Assembly (NCBI RefSeq): GCF_001552735.1
Contig: NZ_BCRT01000008.1
Coordinates: 124,001 to 188,000, forward strand
Direction: 5' to 3'
Origin: Sanguibacter suarezii NBRC 16159
GTDB lineage: Bacteria; Actinomycetota; Actinomycetes; Actinomycetales; Cellulomonadaceae
DNA length: 64,000 bases
Shown here: piece by piece, positions 9,031 through 16,257 of the stretch
Numbering within the stretch: position 1 is the first letter of the stretch
Layout of the letters: each line of letters opens with the position of its first letter
Translations under genes and position numbers: made by a program
The notes under the pieces: generated by a model
Databases searched by the model: none
The model's input: the letters and a program-made list of their open reading frames with translations, nothing else
What the model was told of the DNA's origin: nothing

Positions 9031-9708
9031 TCACGAGCTGCCCGCGCGCACCAGGCCCGTCTCGTAGGCGAGCACCACGGCCTGGACGCGGTCACGGACC
9101 TCGAGCTTGCCCAGCAGGCGACCTACGTGCGTCTTGACGGTGGGCTCGGACAGGCCCAGCTGCGCGGCGATCTCCGCGTTCGACCCGCCCTCGGTGAGGC
9201 ACCGCAGCACCTCGAGCTCGCGGGGCGTCAGGCTCGCCAGGCGCGGGTGGACAGCGTCCGGGTCCGGTGCCTGCCCGGTCCCGGGGAACCGCTCGGCGAA
9301 CAGCTCGAGCATCCGCTGAGTCACGCGCGCGGACACGACGGCGTCTCCCGCCGCGATGGTGCGGACCGCAGCGGCGAGCTCGGCCGGGCCGGAGTCCTTG
9401 AGGAGGAAGCCGCTCGCCCCGGCGCGCAGCGCCGCGAAGGCGTACTCGTCGAGGTCGAAGGTGGTCAGGACGAGGACCCGCACGTCAGGGAAGGCCGCGA
9501 CGATGTTCCGGGTCGCGTCGATGCCGTTGACCCCTGGCATGCGCACATCCATCACCACGACCTGGGGGCGCAGCGCCGCGACCTGCTCGAAGGCGGTACG
9601 CCCGTCGGACGCCTCGCCCACCACCTCGATGTCCGGGTTGCTCTCGAGGAGCAGCCGGAATCCCACGCGGACCAGCGCCTGGTCGTCGACCAGCAGCACC
9701 GTCGTCAT
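9031..9708 (-). CDS. NarL/LuxR-family response regulator
   Basis: 225 aa. The receiver domain (1-120) starts TTVLLVDDQALVRVGF, with the phospho-acceptor at D54 in VVMDVRMPG and the conserved Lys in FLLKDSG. The C-terminal LuxR HTH reads LTPRELEVLRCLTEGGSNAEI then LGLSEPTVKTHVGRLL. The ATG overlaps the TGA of the kinase gene (ATGA at 9705-9708). It is last of four genes of one operon with an ABC exporter, a layout seen for self-regulated drug or peptide export systems. Confidence 0.93.
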   Translation of the reverse strand: MTTVLLVDDQALVRVGFRLLLESNPDIEVVGEASDGRTAFEQVAALRPQVVVMDVRMPGVNGIDATRNIVAAFPDVRVLVLTTFDLDEYAFAALRAGASGFLLKDSGPAELAAAVRTIAAGDAVVSARVTQRMLELFAERFPGTGQAPDPDAVHPRLASLTPRELEVLRCLTEGGSNAEIAAQLGLSEPTVKTHVGRLLGKLEVRDRVQAVVLAYETGLVRAGSS

Positions 9709-11165
9709 GTCTGTGTCTCCCTCCGGGGCAGCAGGGCGCGGACGCGCCACCCCTCACCGTACGGGCCGGCGTCGACCGTCCCGCCGAACACCGCCGCACG
9801 CTCGCGCATGCCGACGAGGCCGCGGCCGGACCCCGGGCTGGGTGGGACCGTGAGCACGGCACCACGGTCGGTGACGATCGCCTCGACCTGGTCGCCCCTC
9901 TCGCGCACCGCCACCTCGACGACGGGGGTGCCCGGGGCGTGGCGCAGGGCGTTGGTGAGGGCTTCCTGGATGATGCGGTAGACGGCGAGCTGCAGGCTCG
10001 CGTCCAACCGCTCCAGCACGTCCGTGCCGACGCCGACGTGCCGCACGCTCAGCCCGGTCGCACGGAACCTCGTGATGAGCGCGGCGAGGTCGACGCCGCC
10101 CGGCTGAGGCTCCAGGGGTGCTGCGTCGTCTGGGTCTGCGCCGCTCGCGTCTGCGCCGCCTCGGGAGGCGCTGTCAGGGGCAACGCCGCCAGCCGCTGCG
10201 CCGTCGGCACCCCCGGCGCCAGCCCTCACATCACCCTCAGGGGCGTCGTCGTGAAGGACCCCCAGGACGCGGCGCATGTCGCCGAGGGCGGACCGTCCGG
10301 TCGAGACGAGCTCGTCGAGGGCGGCTCGTGACCGCTCGGGTGCCCAGTCCATCGCGGCCGCGGCGCCGCCGCCGAGGGCAACCATCACGGAGATGGAGTG
10401 CGCGACGATGTCGTGCATCTCCCGCGCGATGCGCGCCCGCTCGGCCGCCTGTGCCAGGCGTGCTCGCTGCTCCTGGTCGCGGGCCAGCGCGTTGGCGGCG
10501 TCCACGAATGCCGTCACGTGCAGGCGCTTGCTGCGTGTGCTCGTCCCGGCCGCGACCGCGAAGAGAGCGAGCACGAGCACCGGGACGCCCGTCTGGTACC
10601 AGACGGGGCTCGTCAGGAGCCCGGAGCCACGCAGGCTCTCGGTGACCGCGGCGAGCTCGGCAGGGTCCGTCACGGCGGTGCCGGTCATGATCGCCCCCAC
10701 CGTCGTGGGGAGCGGGAAGGTGAGGGCTGCGGCGAGCAGGGCCGCCACGACGCCGGCCGTGGTCAGCCACGCGACGGTCGGGCGGCGGGAGGTAGCAACC
10801 GCGTACAGCGCGAGGGCCGCACCGACCTCGAAGCCGGCGGTCATCCCGGTGGTGGCGAGGGCCAGCACGCCGAGGGCGCCCATGGCCACCGCGACGTGCA
10901 CCGGGTGGCTCCGGCGCCACACGAGCGCCGTGGTGCCCAGGGCCGTCAGGACCACCGACGCGACCTGCATCCGCAGGACCTGGTCACTGCCCAGGAAGAG
11001 GTAGAGCACGTAGGTCGAGTCCGCGCTGAGCCCCATGAGCAGCGCCCACCCGGCGAAGAGCACCATGAGCAGCGCGTCCATCGCCCGGGGGTGCTGCACG
11101 AAGAACCGGCGCACCGGCCCGAGCCGGCGCGCCGAGAACTCCGTGAAGACCTGTGTCTCGTTCAT
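9705..11165 (-). CDS. NarL-type sensor histidine kinase
   Basis: 486 aa. Residues about 30-205 hold five or so membrane segments. The HisKA_3 dimerisation region ARIAREMHDIVAHS puts the phospho-accepting His at H251. The HATPase domain follows with YRIIQEALTNALRHAPG and GSGRGLVGMRERAAVFGG. Between them lies a Gly/Ala/Asp-rich insertion of about 40 residues (around 310-350) that looks like a flexible linker. There is no large extracellular sensor, so it probably senses membrane stress or works with the adjacent ABC transporter. It partners the response regulator it overlaps, and starts 14 bases after the permease gene. Confidence 0.9.
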   Translation of the reverse strand: MNETQVFTEFSARRLGPVRRFFVQHPRAMDALLMVLFAGWALLMGLSADSTYVLYLFLGSDQVLRMQVASVVLTALGTTALVWRRSHPVHVAVAMGALGVLALATTGMTAGFEVGAALALYAVATSRRPTVAWLTTAGVVAALLAAALTFPLPTTVGAIMTGTAVTDPAELAAVTESLRGSGLLTSPVWYQTGVPVLVLALFAVAAGTSTRSKRLHVTAFVDAANALARDQEQRARLAQAAERARIAREMHDIVAHSISVMVALGGGAAAAMDWAPERSRAALDELVSTGRSALGDMRRVLGVLHDDAPEGDVRAGAGGADGAAAGGVAPDSASRGGADASGADPDDAAPLEPQPGGVDLAALITRFRATGLSVRHVGVGTDVLERLDASLQLAVYRIIQEALTNALRHAPGTPVVEVAVRERGDQVEAIVTDRGAVLTVPPSPGSGRGLVGMRERAAVFGGTVDAGPYGEGWRVRALLPRRETQT

Positions 11166-11179
11166 GTCCCCTGTCCTGT

Positions 11180-12022
11180 TCAGGCGTCCCTGCGTCGCAG
11201 GAGCACCCCCGCCACCACGAGCACCCCGACCACCCACGCGACCATGATCCCGTACCCCTGCCACGGGGTGAACGTCGTGGTGCTCGAGACGGTGATCACC
11301 GACCCGACGGCGTCCGACTGCAGGAGCCGGGAACCGGCGCTCGCGGGCAGGTGGGCGGCCAGGGTCTGCACGGGGCCCCACGGGATGGCGGCGAGGCCGT
11401 TCTCCACCACGAGCAGGACGCCGAGCACCGTCGCGACGCCCGCAGCAGAGCTGCGCACGATCGCCCCGATGGCGAAGGCGAGCGCCGTCGCGGTCGCCAG
11501 GTACAGCGGCACGCCGAGCAGGATGCGGGTGTCCTCGGCCCGCGTCAGGTCGATCGACATCCCGGTCTGGTCGAAGAACGGCGCGGCCACCACCCAGGCG
11601 AGGACGACTCCCACGAGCGAGGCGACGGCGACGGTCACGGTCGTGACGACGAGCTTGGCGGCCAGGACCGACAGCCGGCCGGGGGAGGCCAGGAAGGTCG
11701 ACCGGATCTGCCCGGTGCCGTACTCGCCGGAGACCACGAGGACCCCGAGCGTGCAGAAGGCCAGCTGGGTGAGCGCCACGCCAGAGGTGACGTAGACGGC
11801 GCCCACCAAGGTGTCTGAGCCGACGGCCTCGGGCACCTGCGCGATGCTCGCCACGCGGGACACCGCGAAGGCGGGCAGGAACAGCATGCCGACCGCCAGG
11901 GTCCACCACGTCGAGCGCAGGGACCGGAGCTTGACCCACTCGGCGGCGACGAGCCGCCTGAAGGAGGCAGGGTGCACGGTGACGCGCCCGGTGGTGGGGG
12001 CGACGGGGGCGAAGATGCTCAT
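11180..12022 (-). CDS. ABC-2 type permease
   Basis: 280 aa with six predicted hydrophobic segments. The N-terminal RLVAAEWVKLRSLRSTWWTL is the typical entry of ABC-2 export permeases in actinobacteria, and SGEYGTGQIRSTFLASPGRL is the conserved cytoplasmic loop. It forms the membrane half of an exporter with the ATPase encoded just upstream; the ATG overlaps the ATPase stop (ATGA). The substrate is unknown; lipids, peptides or antibiotics are the usual candidates. Confidence 0.87.
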   Translation of the reverse strand: MSIFAPVAPTTGRVTVHPASFRRLVAAEWVKLRSLRSTWWTLAVGMLFLPAFAVSRVASIAQVPEAVGSDTLVGAVYVTSGVALTQLAFCTLGVLVVSGEYGTGQIRSTFLASPGRLSVLAAKLVVTTVTVAVASLVGVVLAWVVAAPFFDQTGMSIDLTRAEDTRILLGVPLYLATATALAFAIGAIVRSSAAGVATVLGVLLVVENGLAAIPWGPVQTLAAHLPASAGSRLLQSDAVGSVITVSSTTTFTPWQGYGIMVAWVVGVLVVAGVLLRRRDA

Positions 12023-12978
12023 GAGTGGGCTCCTGTCGTGCGTGCGGGGGTGCGGTCGGAGGTGCGTTCGGGGGTGGTGGTGCGGTACTCGACGTCGTCC
12101 GCGGTCAGGCGCATGTAGGCCTCTTCGAGGGAGGTCTGCACGGGCGTGAGCTCGTGGACCACGACGCGTGCGGCCGCGGCGGCCTCGGCGATCTCTTCGG
12201 CGGTGCTGCCGGTGACCTCGTAGGCGGTGCCGTCCACGTGCGTCAGCTCGATGCCGGGGCGCCCGCGCAGCGCGGCGGCCAGCTCGGCTCCCATGGGGGT
12301 CCGGACGCGGACGGTGGATGCCTGGGCGCGAGTGAGGATCTCGCTCATGGGGGCGTCGGCGACGAGACGACCACGTCCGATGACGATGAGGTGGTCGGCG
12401 GTGAGAGCCATCTCGCTCATGAGGTGCGAGGAGAGGAAGACGGTGCGGCCCTCCGCGGCGAGCCCGCGCAGCAGGGTACGCACCCACAGGACGCCCTCGG
12501 GGTCGAGGCCGTTGACGGGCTCGTCGAGGATGAGGGTCTGCGGGTCGCCGAGCAGTGCGGCGGCGATGCCCAGGCGCTGGCCCATGCCGAGGGAGAACTT
12601 TCCGGCGCGCTTGCCTGCCACGGAGTCGAGCCCGGTCATGGCGATGACCTCCTCGACGCGGCGACGCCCGATGCCGTGGGTGGTCGCCTGGGCGAGCAGG
12701 TGGGCGCGGGCGGACCGGCCGGTGTGCACGGCGCGGGCGTCGAGCAGTGCGCCGACCTCGCCGAGCGGGGCGCGGTGCTGGGCGTAGCGGGCGCCGTTGA
12801 CGGTGACGCCTCCTGCGGTGGGTCGGTCGAGACCGACGATCATCCGCATCGTGGTGGACTTCCCCGCGCCGTTGGGTCCGAGGAACCCTGTGACGGAACC
12901 TGGACGGACGGTGAAGGAGAGGTTGTTGACGACGGTCTTGTCGCCGTACCTCTTGGTCAGGCCGATTGCCTCGATCAT
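12019..12978 (-). CDS. ABC exporter ATPase
   Basis: 319 aa, CcmA/DRA-type nucleotide-binding domain: Walker A GPNGAGKST at 34-42, signature FSLGMGQRLGIA (LGMGQ instead of LSGGQ, common in this clade), Walker B TLILDEPVNGLDPEG and switch His in VFLSSHLMSEM. The C-terminal 80 residues are variable. First gene of the ATPase-permease-kinase-regulator operon; the ATG at 12978 has GAGGAG upstream. Candidate control dyads lie 29-63 and 104-116 bases upstream. Confidence 0.92.
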   Translation of the reverse strand: MIEAIGLTKRYGDKTVVNNLSFTVRPGSVTGFLGPNGAGKSTTMRMIVGLDRPTAGGVTVNGARYAQHRAPLGEVGALLDARAVHTGRSARAHLLAQATTHGIGRRRVEEVIAMTGLDSVAGKRAGKFSLGMGQRLGIAAALLGDPQTLILDEPVNGLDPEGVLWVRTLLRGLAAEGRTVFLSSHLMSEMALTADHLIVIGRGRLVADAPMSEILTRAQASTVRVRTPMGAELAAALRGRPGIELTHVDGTAYEVTGSTAEEIAEAAAAARVVVHELTPVQTSLEEAYMRLTADDVEYRTTTPERTSDRTPARTTGAHS

Positions 12979-13006
12979 GGTCGCTCCTCGGTCGGTGTGT
13001 TCATCC

Positions 13007-13094
13007 AACGTAGGAGCGGGCCCGGTGCTCGCGGGAGCACCTGGGGAACCAACTGTGCGACCGGGGTGGTACGCCGCTCGAATGACGTCGTCAT
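13007..13094 (-). promoter_or_regulatory. Candidate promoter and dyads upstream of the ABC/two-component operon
   Basis: On the minus strand TACGTT (13012-13007) could be a -10. The -35 position is poor but is covered by the dyad GGTGCTC-gcgg-GAGCACC at 13024-13041, as expected for an activator-dependent promoter. A second perfect palindrome, ATGACG-T-CGTCAT, lies at 13082-13094. The co-encoded LuxR-type response regulator is the obvious candidate binder. Unproven. Confidence 0.35.
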
Positions 13095-13142
13095 CCCCGA
13101 GGGTGAGCGCCACCGGTGGCGTCACCCGAGGTCAGCGAGGAC

Positions 13143-13190
13143 GCAGACGGCCGCCGGCCCACCTGTGCGGGTGAGCCGGCGGCCGTCTGC
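13143..13190 (-). terminator. Strong hairpin terminator after ohr
   Basis: A perfect 16-bp stem (gcagacggccgccggc and its complement) with a 16-nt loop starts 18 bases beyond the ohr stop codon. It separates the ohr operon from the upstream region of the ABC operon. Confidence 0.75.
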
Positions 13191-13208
13191 TGTGCGGTTC
13201 GGGGGAGG

Positions 13209-13631
13209 TCAGTCCTCGACGACGTTGATGGTGACGTCGATGTTGCCGCGGGTGGCGTTGGAGTACGGGCACACCATGTGCGCCTTGTCAGCGAGCTCCT
13301 GCGCCTGGTCGGCGGGCAGACCGGGGAGCACGACCTCGAGGGTGACCTCGAGGCCGAAGCCGCCGGCGTCGAGCGCGCCGATGCCCACCCGGGCGCCGAC
13401 GCTCGAGTCCGAGATCGAGACCTTGGCCTCGCGGGCGACGCTCTGCAGCGCGGAGTGGAAGCAGGCCGCGTACCCGGCGGCGAAGAGCTGCTCGGGGTTG
13501 GCGCCCTGGCCCGAGCCGCCCATCTCGGTGGGGACGGCGAGGTCGAGGTCGAGCCGGGCGTCGGACGTGGTGACGTGACCGTTGCGGCCGCCTCCGGTCG
13601 CGAGGGCTTCGGCGGTGTAGAGGGTGTTCAT
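13209..13631 (-). CDS. ohr: Organic hydroperoxide resistance protein (Ohr/OsmC family)
   Basis: 140 aa. Ohr reduces organic hydroperoxides with a reactive Cys pair: C57 in AACFHSAL and C121 in VCPYSNATRGNI, both present, with the conserved Arg (R16) and Glu (E48 in PEQLF). The N-terminal TLYTAEALATGGGRNGHV is typical of the Ohr rather than the OsmC subgroup. Length fits the family. It lies 25 bases downstream of the MarR/OhrR gene and is probably co-transcribed and peroxide-induced. Confidence 0.93.
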   Translation of the reverse strand: MNTLYTAEALATGGGRNGHVTTSDARLDLDLAVPTEMGGSGQGANPEQLFAAGYAACFHSALQSVAREAKVSISDSSVGARVGIGALDAGGFGLEVTLEVVLPGLPADQAQELADKAHMVCPYSNATRGNIDVTINVVED

Positions 13632-13656
13632 GGGCGATCTCCGATCGTCGGACGGG

Positions 13657-14109
13657 TCACCGGGGGTCACCGGTGAGGTTGGTGCAGAGCTTGTCGAGCA
13701 GGCCGGACAGGGTGGCTGCCTCCTCGGCGTCGAGCCCGGTGCGTTCCGCGAGGGTGCGGGGCACGCCTGCGGCACGCTGCTTGAGGGCGGCGCCCTCGGT
13801 GGTCAGGGCCACCCGGACCACGCGCTCGTCGGCGGGGTCGCGGGTGCGGCTCAGCCACCCGGCGGTCTCCATCCGGCGCAGCAGCGGCGAGAGCGTGCCG
13901 CTGTCCAGGGAGAGCCGGTTGCCGATCTGGGAGACGGGGAGGTCGTCCTCCTCCCACAGCACCAGCATGACGAGGTACTGCGGGTAGGTCAGGCCCAGGT
14001 CGTCGAGCAGCTCGCGGTAGGTGCCGAGCAGTGAGCGTTCGCCGCGGTAGAGGCGGAAGCACAGCTGGGCGTCCAGCTGCAGGTCGGTCGCCGGGTCGTC
14101 GAGGCTCAT
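13657..14109 (-). CDS. ohrR: MarR-family peroxide-sensing repressor (OhrR type)
   Basis: 150 aa. Winged-helix MarR fold with LDAQLCFRLYR near the N-terminus: C17 matches the peroxide-sensing Cys of OhrR proteins. LTYPQYLVMLVLWEEDDLPVSQIG and LDSGTLSPLLRRMETAGWLSRTRDPADER form the DNA-binding wing. It should repress itself and ohr and release DNA when C17 is oxidised. The ATG at 14109 is chosen because it precedes the family N-terminus and leaves the palindrome at 14127-14137 outside the gene. Confidence 0.9.
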   Translation of the reverse strand: MSLDDPATDLQLDAQLCFRLYRGERSLLGTYRELLDDLGLTYPQYLVMLVLWEEDDLPVSQIGNRLSLDSGTLSPLLRRMETAGWLSRTRDPADERVVRVALTTEGAALKQRAAGVPRTLAERTGLDAEEAATLSGLLDKLCTNLTGDPR

Positions 14110-14121
14110 GCTTCGACGGTA

Positions 14122-14140
14122 GTGCACAACTAAGTTGCAC
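14122..14140 (-). promoter_or_regulatory. Candidate OhrR operator
   Basis: The 11-bp palindrome CAACT-A-AGTTG at 14127-14137 is flanked by gtgca/gcac, directly upstream of ohrR. AT-rich inverted repeats of this kind in this place are typical OhrR sites. It stands out in a GC-rich background. Confidence 0.55.
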
Positions 14141-14251
14141 ACAACCTAAAGCGCGTGGCGCGCGGGGATCTGCCCGCGCGCGCCGATATCCTGGGCACCC
14201 TGCCAGCCGCGACGCCGCGGCTCGCCCCGGACCAGTGCACAAGGATGTGAC

Positions 14252-14908
14252 ATGACGCTGTCTATCAAGGCCGGCTCGACCGTGCTGTTCATCGGAGACT
14301 CCATCACCGAGTGGGGGCGCGACGACACGACCGGGTCCATCGGGCACGGCTTCGTGCGGATGGCGGCGGACGGCTGGGCCGCAGCACACCCCGAGCACCC
14401 GATCACCGTGGTCAACAAGGGGATCGGCGGCAACCGCGTGATCGACCTGCGCAACCGCTGGACCCGTGACGCCATCGACGTGGGCCCGGACGTCGTGACG
14501 ATCATGGTCGGCATCAACGACACCTGGCGCCGCTTCGACATCGGCGAGACGACGACCACCGCCTCCTACGAGGCCGACCTGCGGTTCGTCCTCGGGCGCC
14601 TGGCCGCCGAGACCTCGGCCCAGGTGCTGCTCATCGAGCCCTTCGTGCTCCCGGTGCGTCCCGACCAGTGGCAGTGGCGCGAGGACCTCGACGCGCGCAT
14701 CGCCGTCGTGCGCCGTCTCGCCGCCGAGACCGGCGCGACGCTCGTGGCCGCGGACGGCCTGCTCACCGCGCTCGCGGTGAACGCCGGCGGCAACACCGAC
14801 GGCGAGGCCCGCGGCTTCGCCCGCTACGCCGACGACGGCGTCCACCTCACCGACGAGGGCAACGCCGAGCTCGCCGCCGCCTGGTTGGCGCGCACGGAGG
14901 CGGTCTGA
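14252..14908 (+). CDS. SGNH/GDSL-family esterase
   Basis: 218 aa with all SGNH blocks: FIGDSITE (nucleophile S17), KGIGGNR (oxyanion Gly), VGINDTW (Asn in block III, 87-90) and YADDGVHLT (D195, H198). No signal peptide, so intracellular. Likely a carbohydrate deacetylase or esterase that strips acetyl groups from imported oligosaccharides; substrate unknown. The ATG follows cacaaggatgtgac with AAGGA as ribosome site. It is followed by a tandem 23-bp repeat and then a LacI regulator in the same direction. Confidence 0.85.
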   Translation: MTLSIKAGSTVLFIGDSITEWGRDDTTGSIGHGFVRMAADGWAAAHPEHPITVVNKGIGGNRVIDLRNRWTRDAIDVGPDVVTIMVGINDTWRRFDIGETTTTASYEADLRFVLGRLAAETSAQVLLIEPFVLPVRPDQWQWREDLDARIAVVRRLAAETGATLVAADGLLTALAVNAGGNTDGEARGFARYADDGVHLTDEGNAELAAAWLARTEAV

Positions 14909-14952
14909 CGCTGGCGTTCCCGGAGGTAGGACGCTGGCGTTCCCGGAGGTAG
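14907..14952 (+). repeat. Perfect 23-bp tandem direct repeat
   Basis: The 23-bp unit starting gacgctggcgttcccggagg occupies 14907-14929 and is repeated exactly at 14930-14952, beginning inside the stop codon of the esterase gene. It includes GGAGG and lies 49 bases before the LacI start. Probably a recent slipped duplication; it could also affect expression of the regulator. Confidence 0.85.
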
Positions 14953-15001
14953 GCGGAGCGGCGTGTCGTAGTATCGATGCCGTGACGAGAGGGCAGATCT
15001 G

Positions 15002-16093
15002 ATGCAGAAGGCCCCCACGGTCTATGACGTCGCGAAGCTCGCCGGTGTGTCTATCGCGACTGTGTCCCGAGTGTTCCGCAAGCCCCACGAGGTCTCCCAG
15101 TCCACCCAGGATCGCGTGCACGCAGCCGTCCTGGACCTCGGTTACGTCCCGAGCGGGAGCGCTCGCAGCCTCGCGGCGCGCCGGGCCGGCGCGATCGGTC
15201 TGTGCTTCCCCGACTTCGACGGCATCGACGGAGGGCCGGCTCCGGTCGCCTACGCCGAGGGCCCCGTCACGGCCCAGCTCGACCCGCCGGAGGGCGTCGA
15301 GCCCAGCGGTGACCTGTACATCAGCGAGGTCATGCTCGGCACGGAGATCGAGGCATGGCGGCACGGCATGGCGGTGACCATCGCCGTCGCCCGGGGTGAG
15401 CGTGGCTCGGAGATCTTCGACAACCTCGCCGGGCGCGTCGACGGCATGGTCACCCTCTCTCGGACGGTGCCCGAGCGCCTGCTGGCCCACATCTCCCGGC
15501 GGATCCCCGTCGTGGTCATCGCCGGCCCCCGGGCGGGGGACGAGTACGACCACATCGGCACCGACAACGTCGCAGGGATGCGGGCCATGACCGAGCACGT
15601 CGTCGATGTCCACGGCGTCCGTGACGTGGCCTTCCTCGGCGGCCCCCCAGACTCTCCCGACGACCACGACCGCTTCACGGGCTTCCGGGCGGGGTTGGCC
15701 GCCGCGGGGATCGTCCCGCCGGCGGAGCCCTTGCTGCGCGGCGACTTCACGCGCGGTCAGGGACGTGTCCTCGGGCGCCGGCTCATCGAGTCCGGCACTG
15801 TCCCGCGGGCGCTCGTGTGCTCGAACGACCAGACCGCCCTCGGTGTCCTCGACGCCTTGCTCGGGGCCGGGCTGCGTGTCCCGGAGGACGTGATCCTCAC
15901 CGGATTCGACGGGATCGACGCCACGGAGATGTCGCGACCCCGGATCACCACCGTGCGTCAGCCCATGCGGGAGCTGGGACGCGCGGCCGTGGACGCCCTG
16001 CTGTGCCGCCTGCGTGATCCGCTGCTGCCCCCTCAGACGCGGACCCTGCCCGTCACCGTCCTGCTGCGCGAGAGCTGCGGTTGCCTCGCCTGA
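15002..16093 (+). CDS. LacI-family transcriptional regulator
   Basis: 363 aa. The N-terminal LacI HTH reads TVYDVAKLAGVSIATVSRVF with a hinge around YVPSGSARSLA; the sensor domain follows (GAIGLCFPDFDGI, GRVDGMVTLSRTV, PVVVIAGPRAGDEYDHIGTDN, ALVCSNDQTALGVLDALL, ILTGFDGIDATEMSRPRITT) and ends CGCLA. A Gly/Pro/acidic insertion at about 75-100 is unusual. It lies directly before the importer/glucosidase/phosphorylase genes, and the palindrome at 16152-16167 is its likely operator, so it should repress that operon until the imported glucoside binds. Confidence 0.9.
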   Translation: MQKAPTVYDVAKLAGVSIATVSRVFRKPHEVSQSTQDRVHAAVLDLGYVPSGSARSLAARRAGAIGLCFPDFDGIDGGPAPVAYAEGPVTAQLDPPEGVEPSGDLYISEVMLGTEIEAWRHGMAVTIAVARGERGSEIFDNLAGRVDGMVTLSRTVPERLLAHISRRIPVVVIAGPRAGDEYDHIGTDNVAGMRAMTEHVVDVHGVRDVAFLGGPPDSPDDHDRFTGFRAGLAAAGIVPPAEPLLRGDFTRGQGRVLGRRLIESGTVPRALVCSNDQTALGVLDALLGAGLRVPEDVILTGFDGIDATEMSRPRITTVRQPMRELGRAAVDALLCRLRDPLLPPQTRTLPVTVLLRESCGCLA

Positions 16094-16139
16094 GTCTGCC
16101 GCCCGCCGACACACGCTCACCGTCGCCTGTCGGAGGCAG

Positions 16140-16168
16140 TTGCGCGAAGCGATGTATGCGCATACATT
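16140..16168 (+). promoter_or_regulatory. Promoter with embedded 16-bp LacI operator
   Basis: TTGCGC (16140-16145) and TACATT (16163-16168) are separated by 17 bp. The perfect palindrome ATGTATGCGCATACAT fills 16152-16167, between the elements and over the -10. Binding would block RNA polymerase. It is about 90 bases upstream of the SBP gene. Confidence 0.7.
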
Positions 16169-16257
16169 GCTCAGGACAGCATGACTGACCGACGTGGTTT
16201 GCGCGGATGCATCCCGCTCGTTCGCCGTGACGAAGAAGACACGAAGGAGAACCCGCC

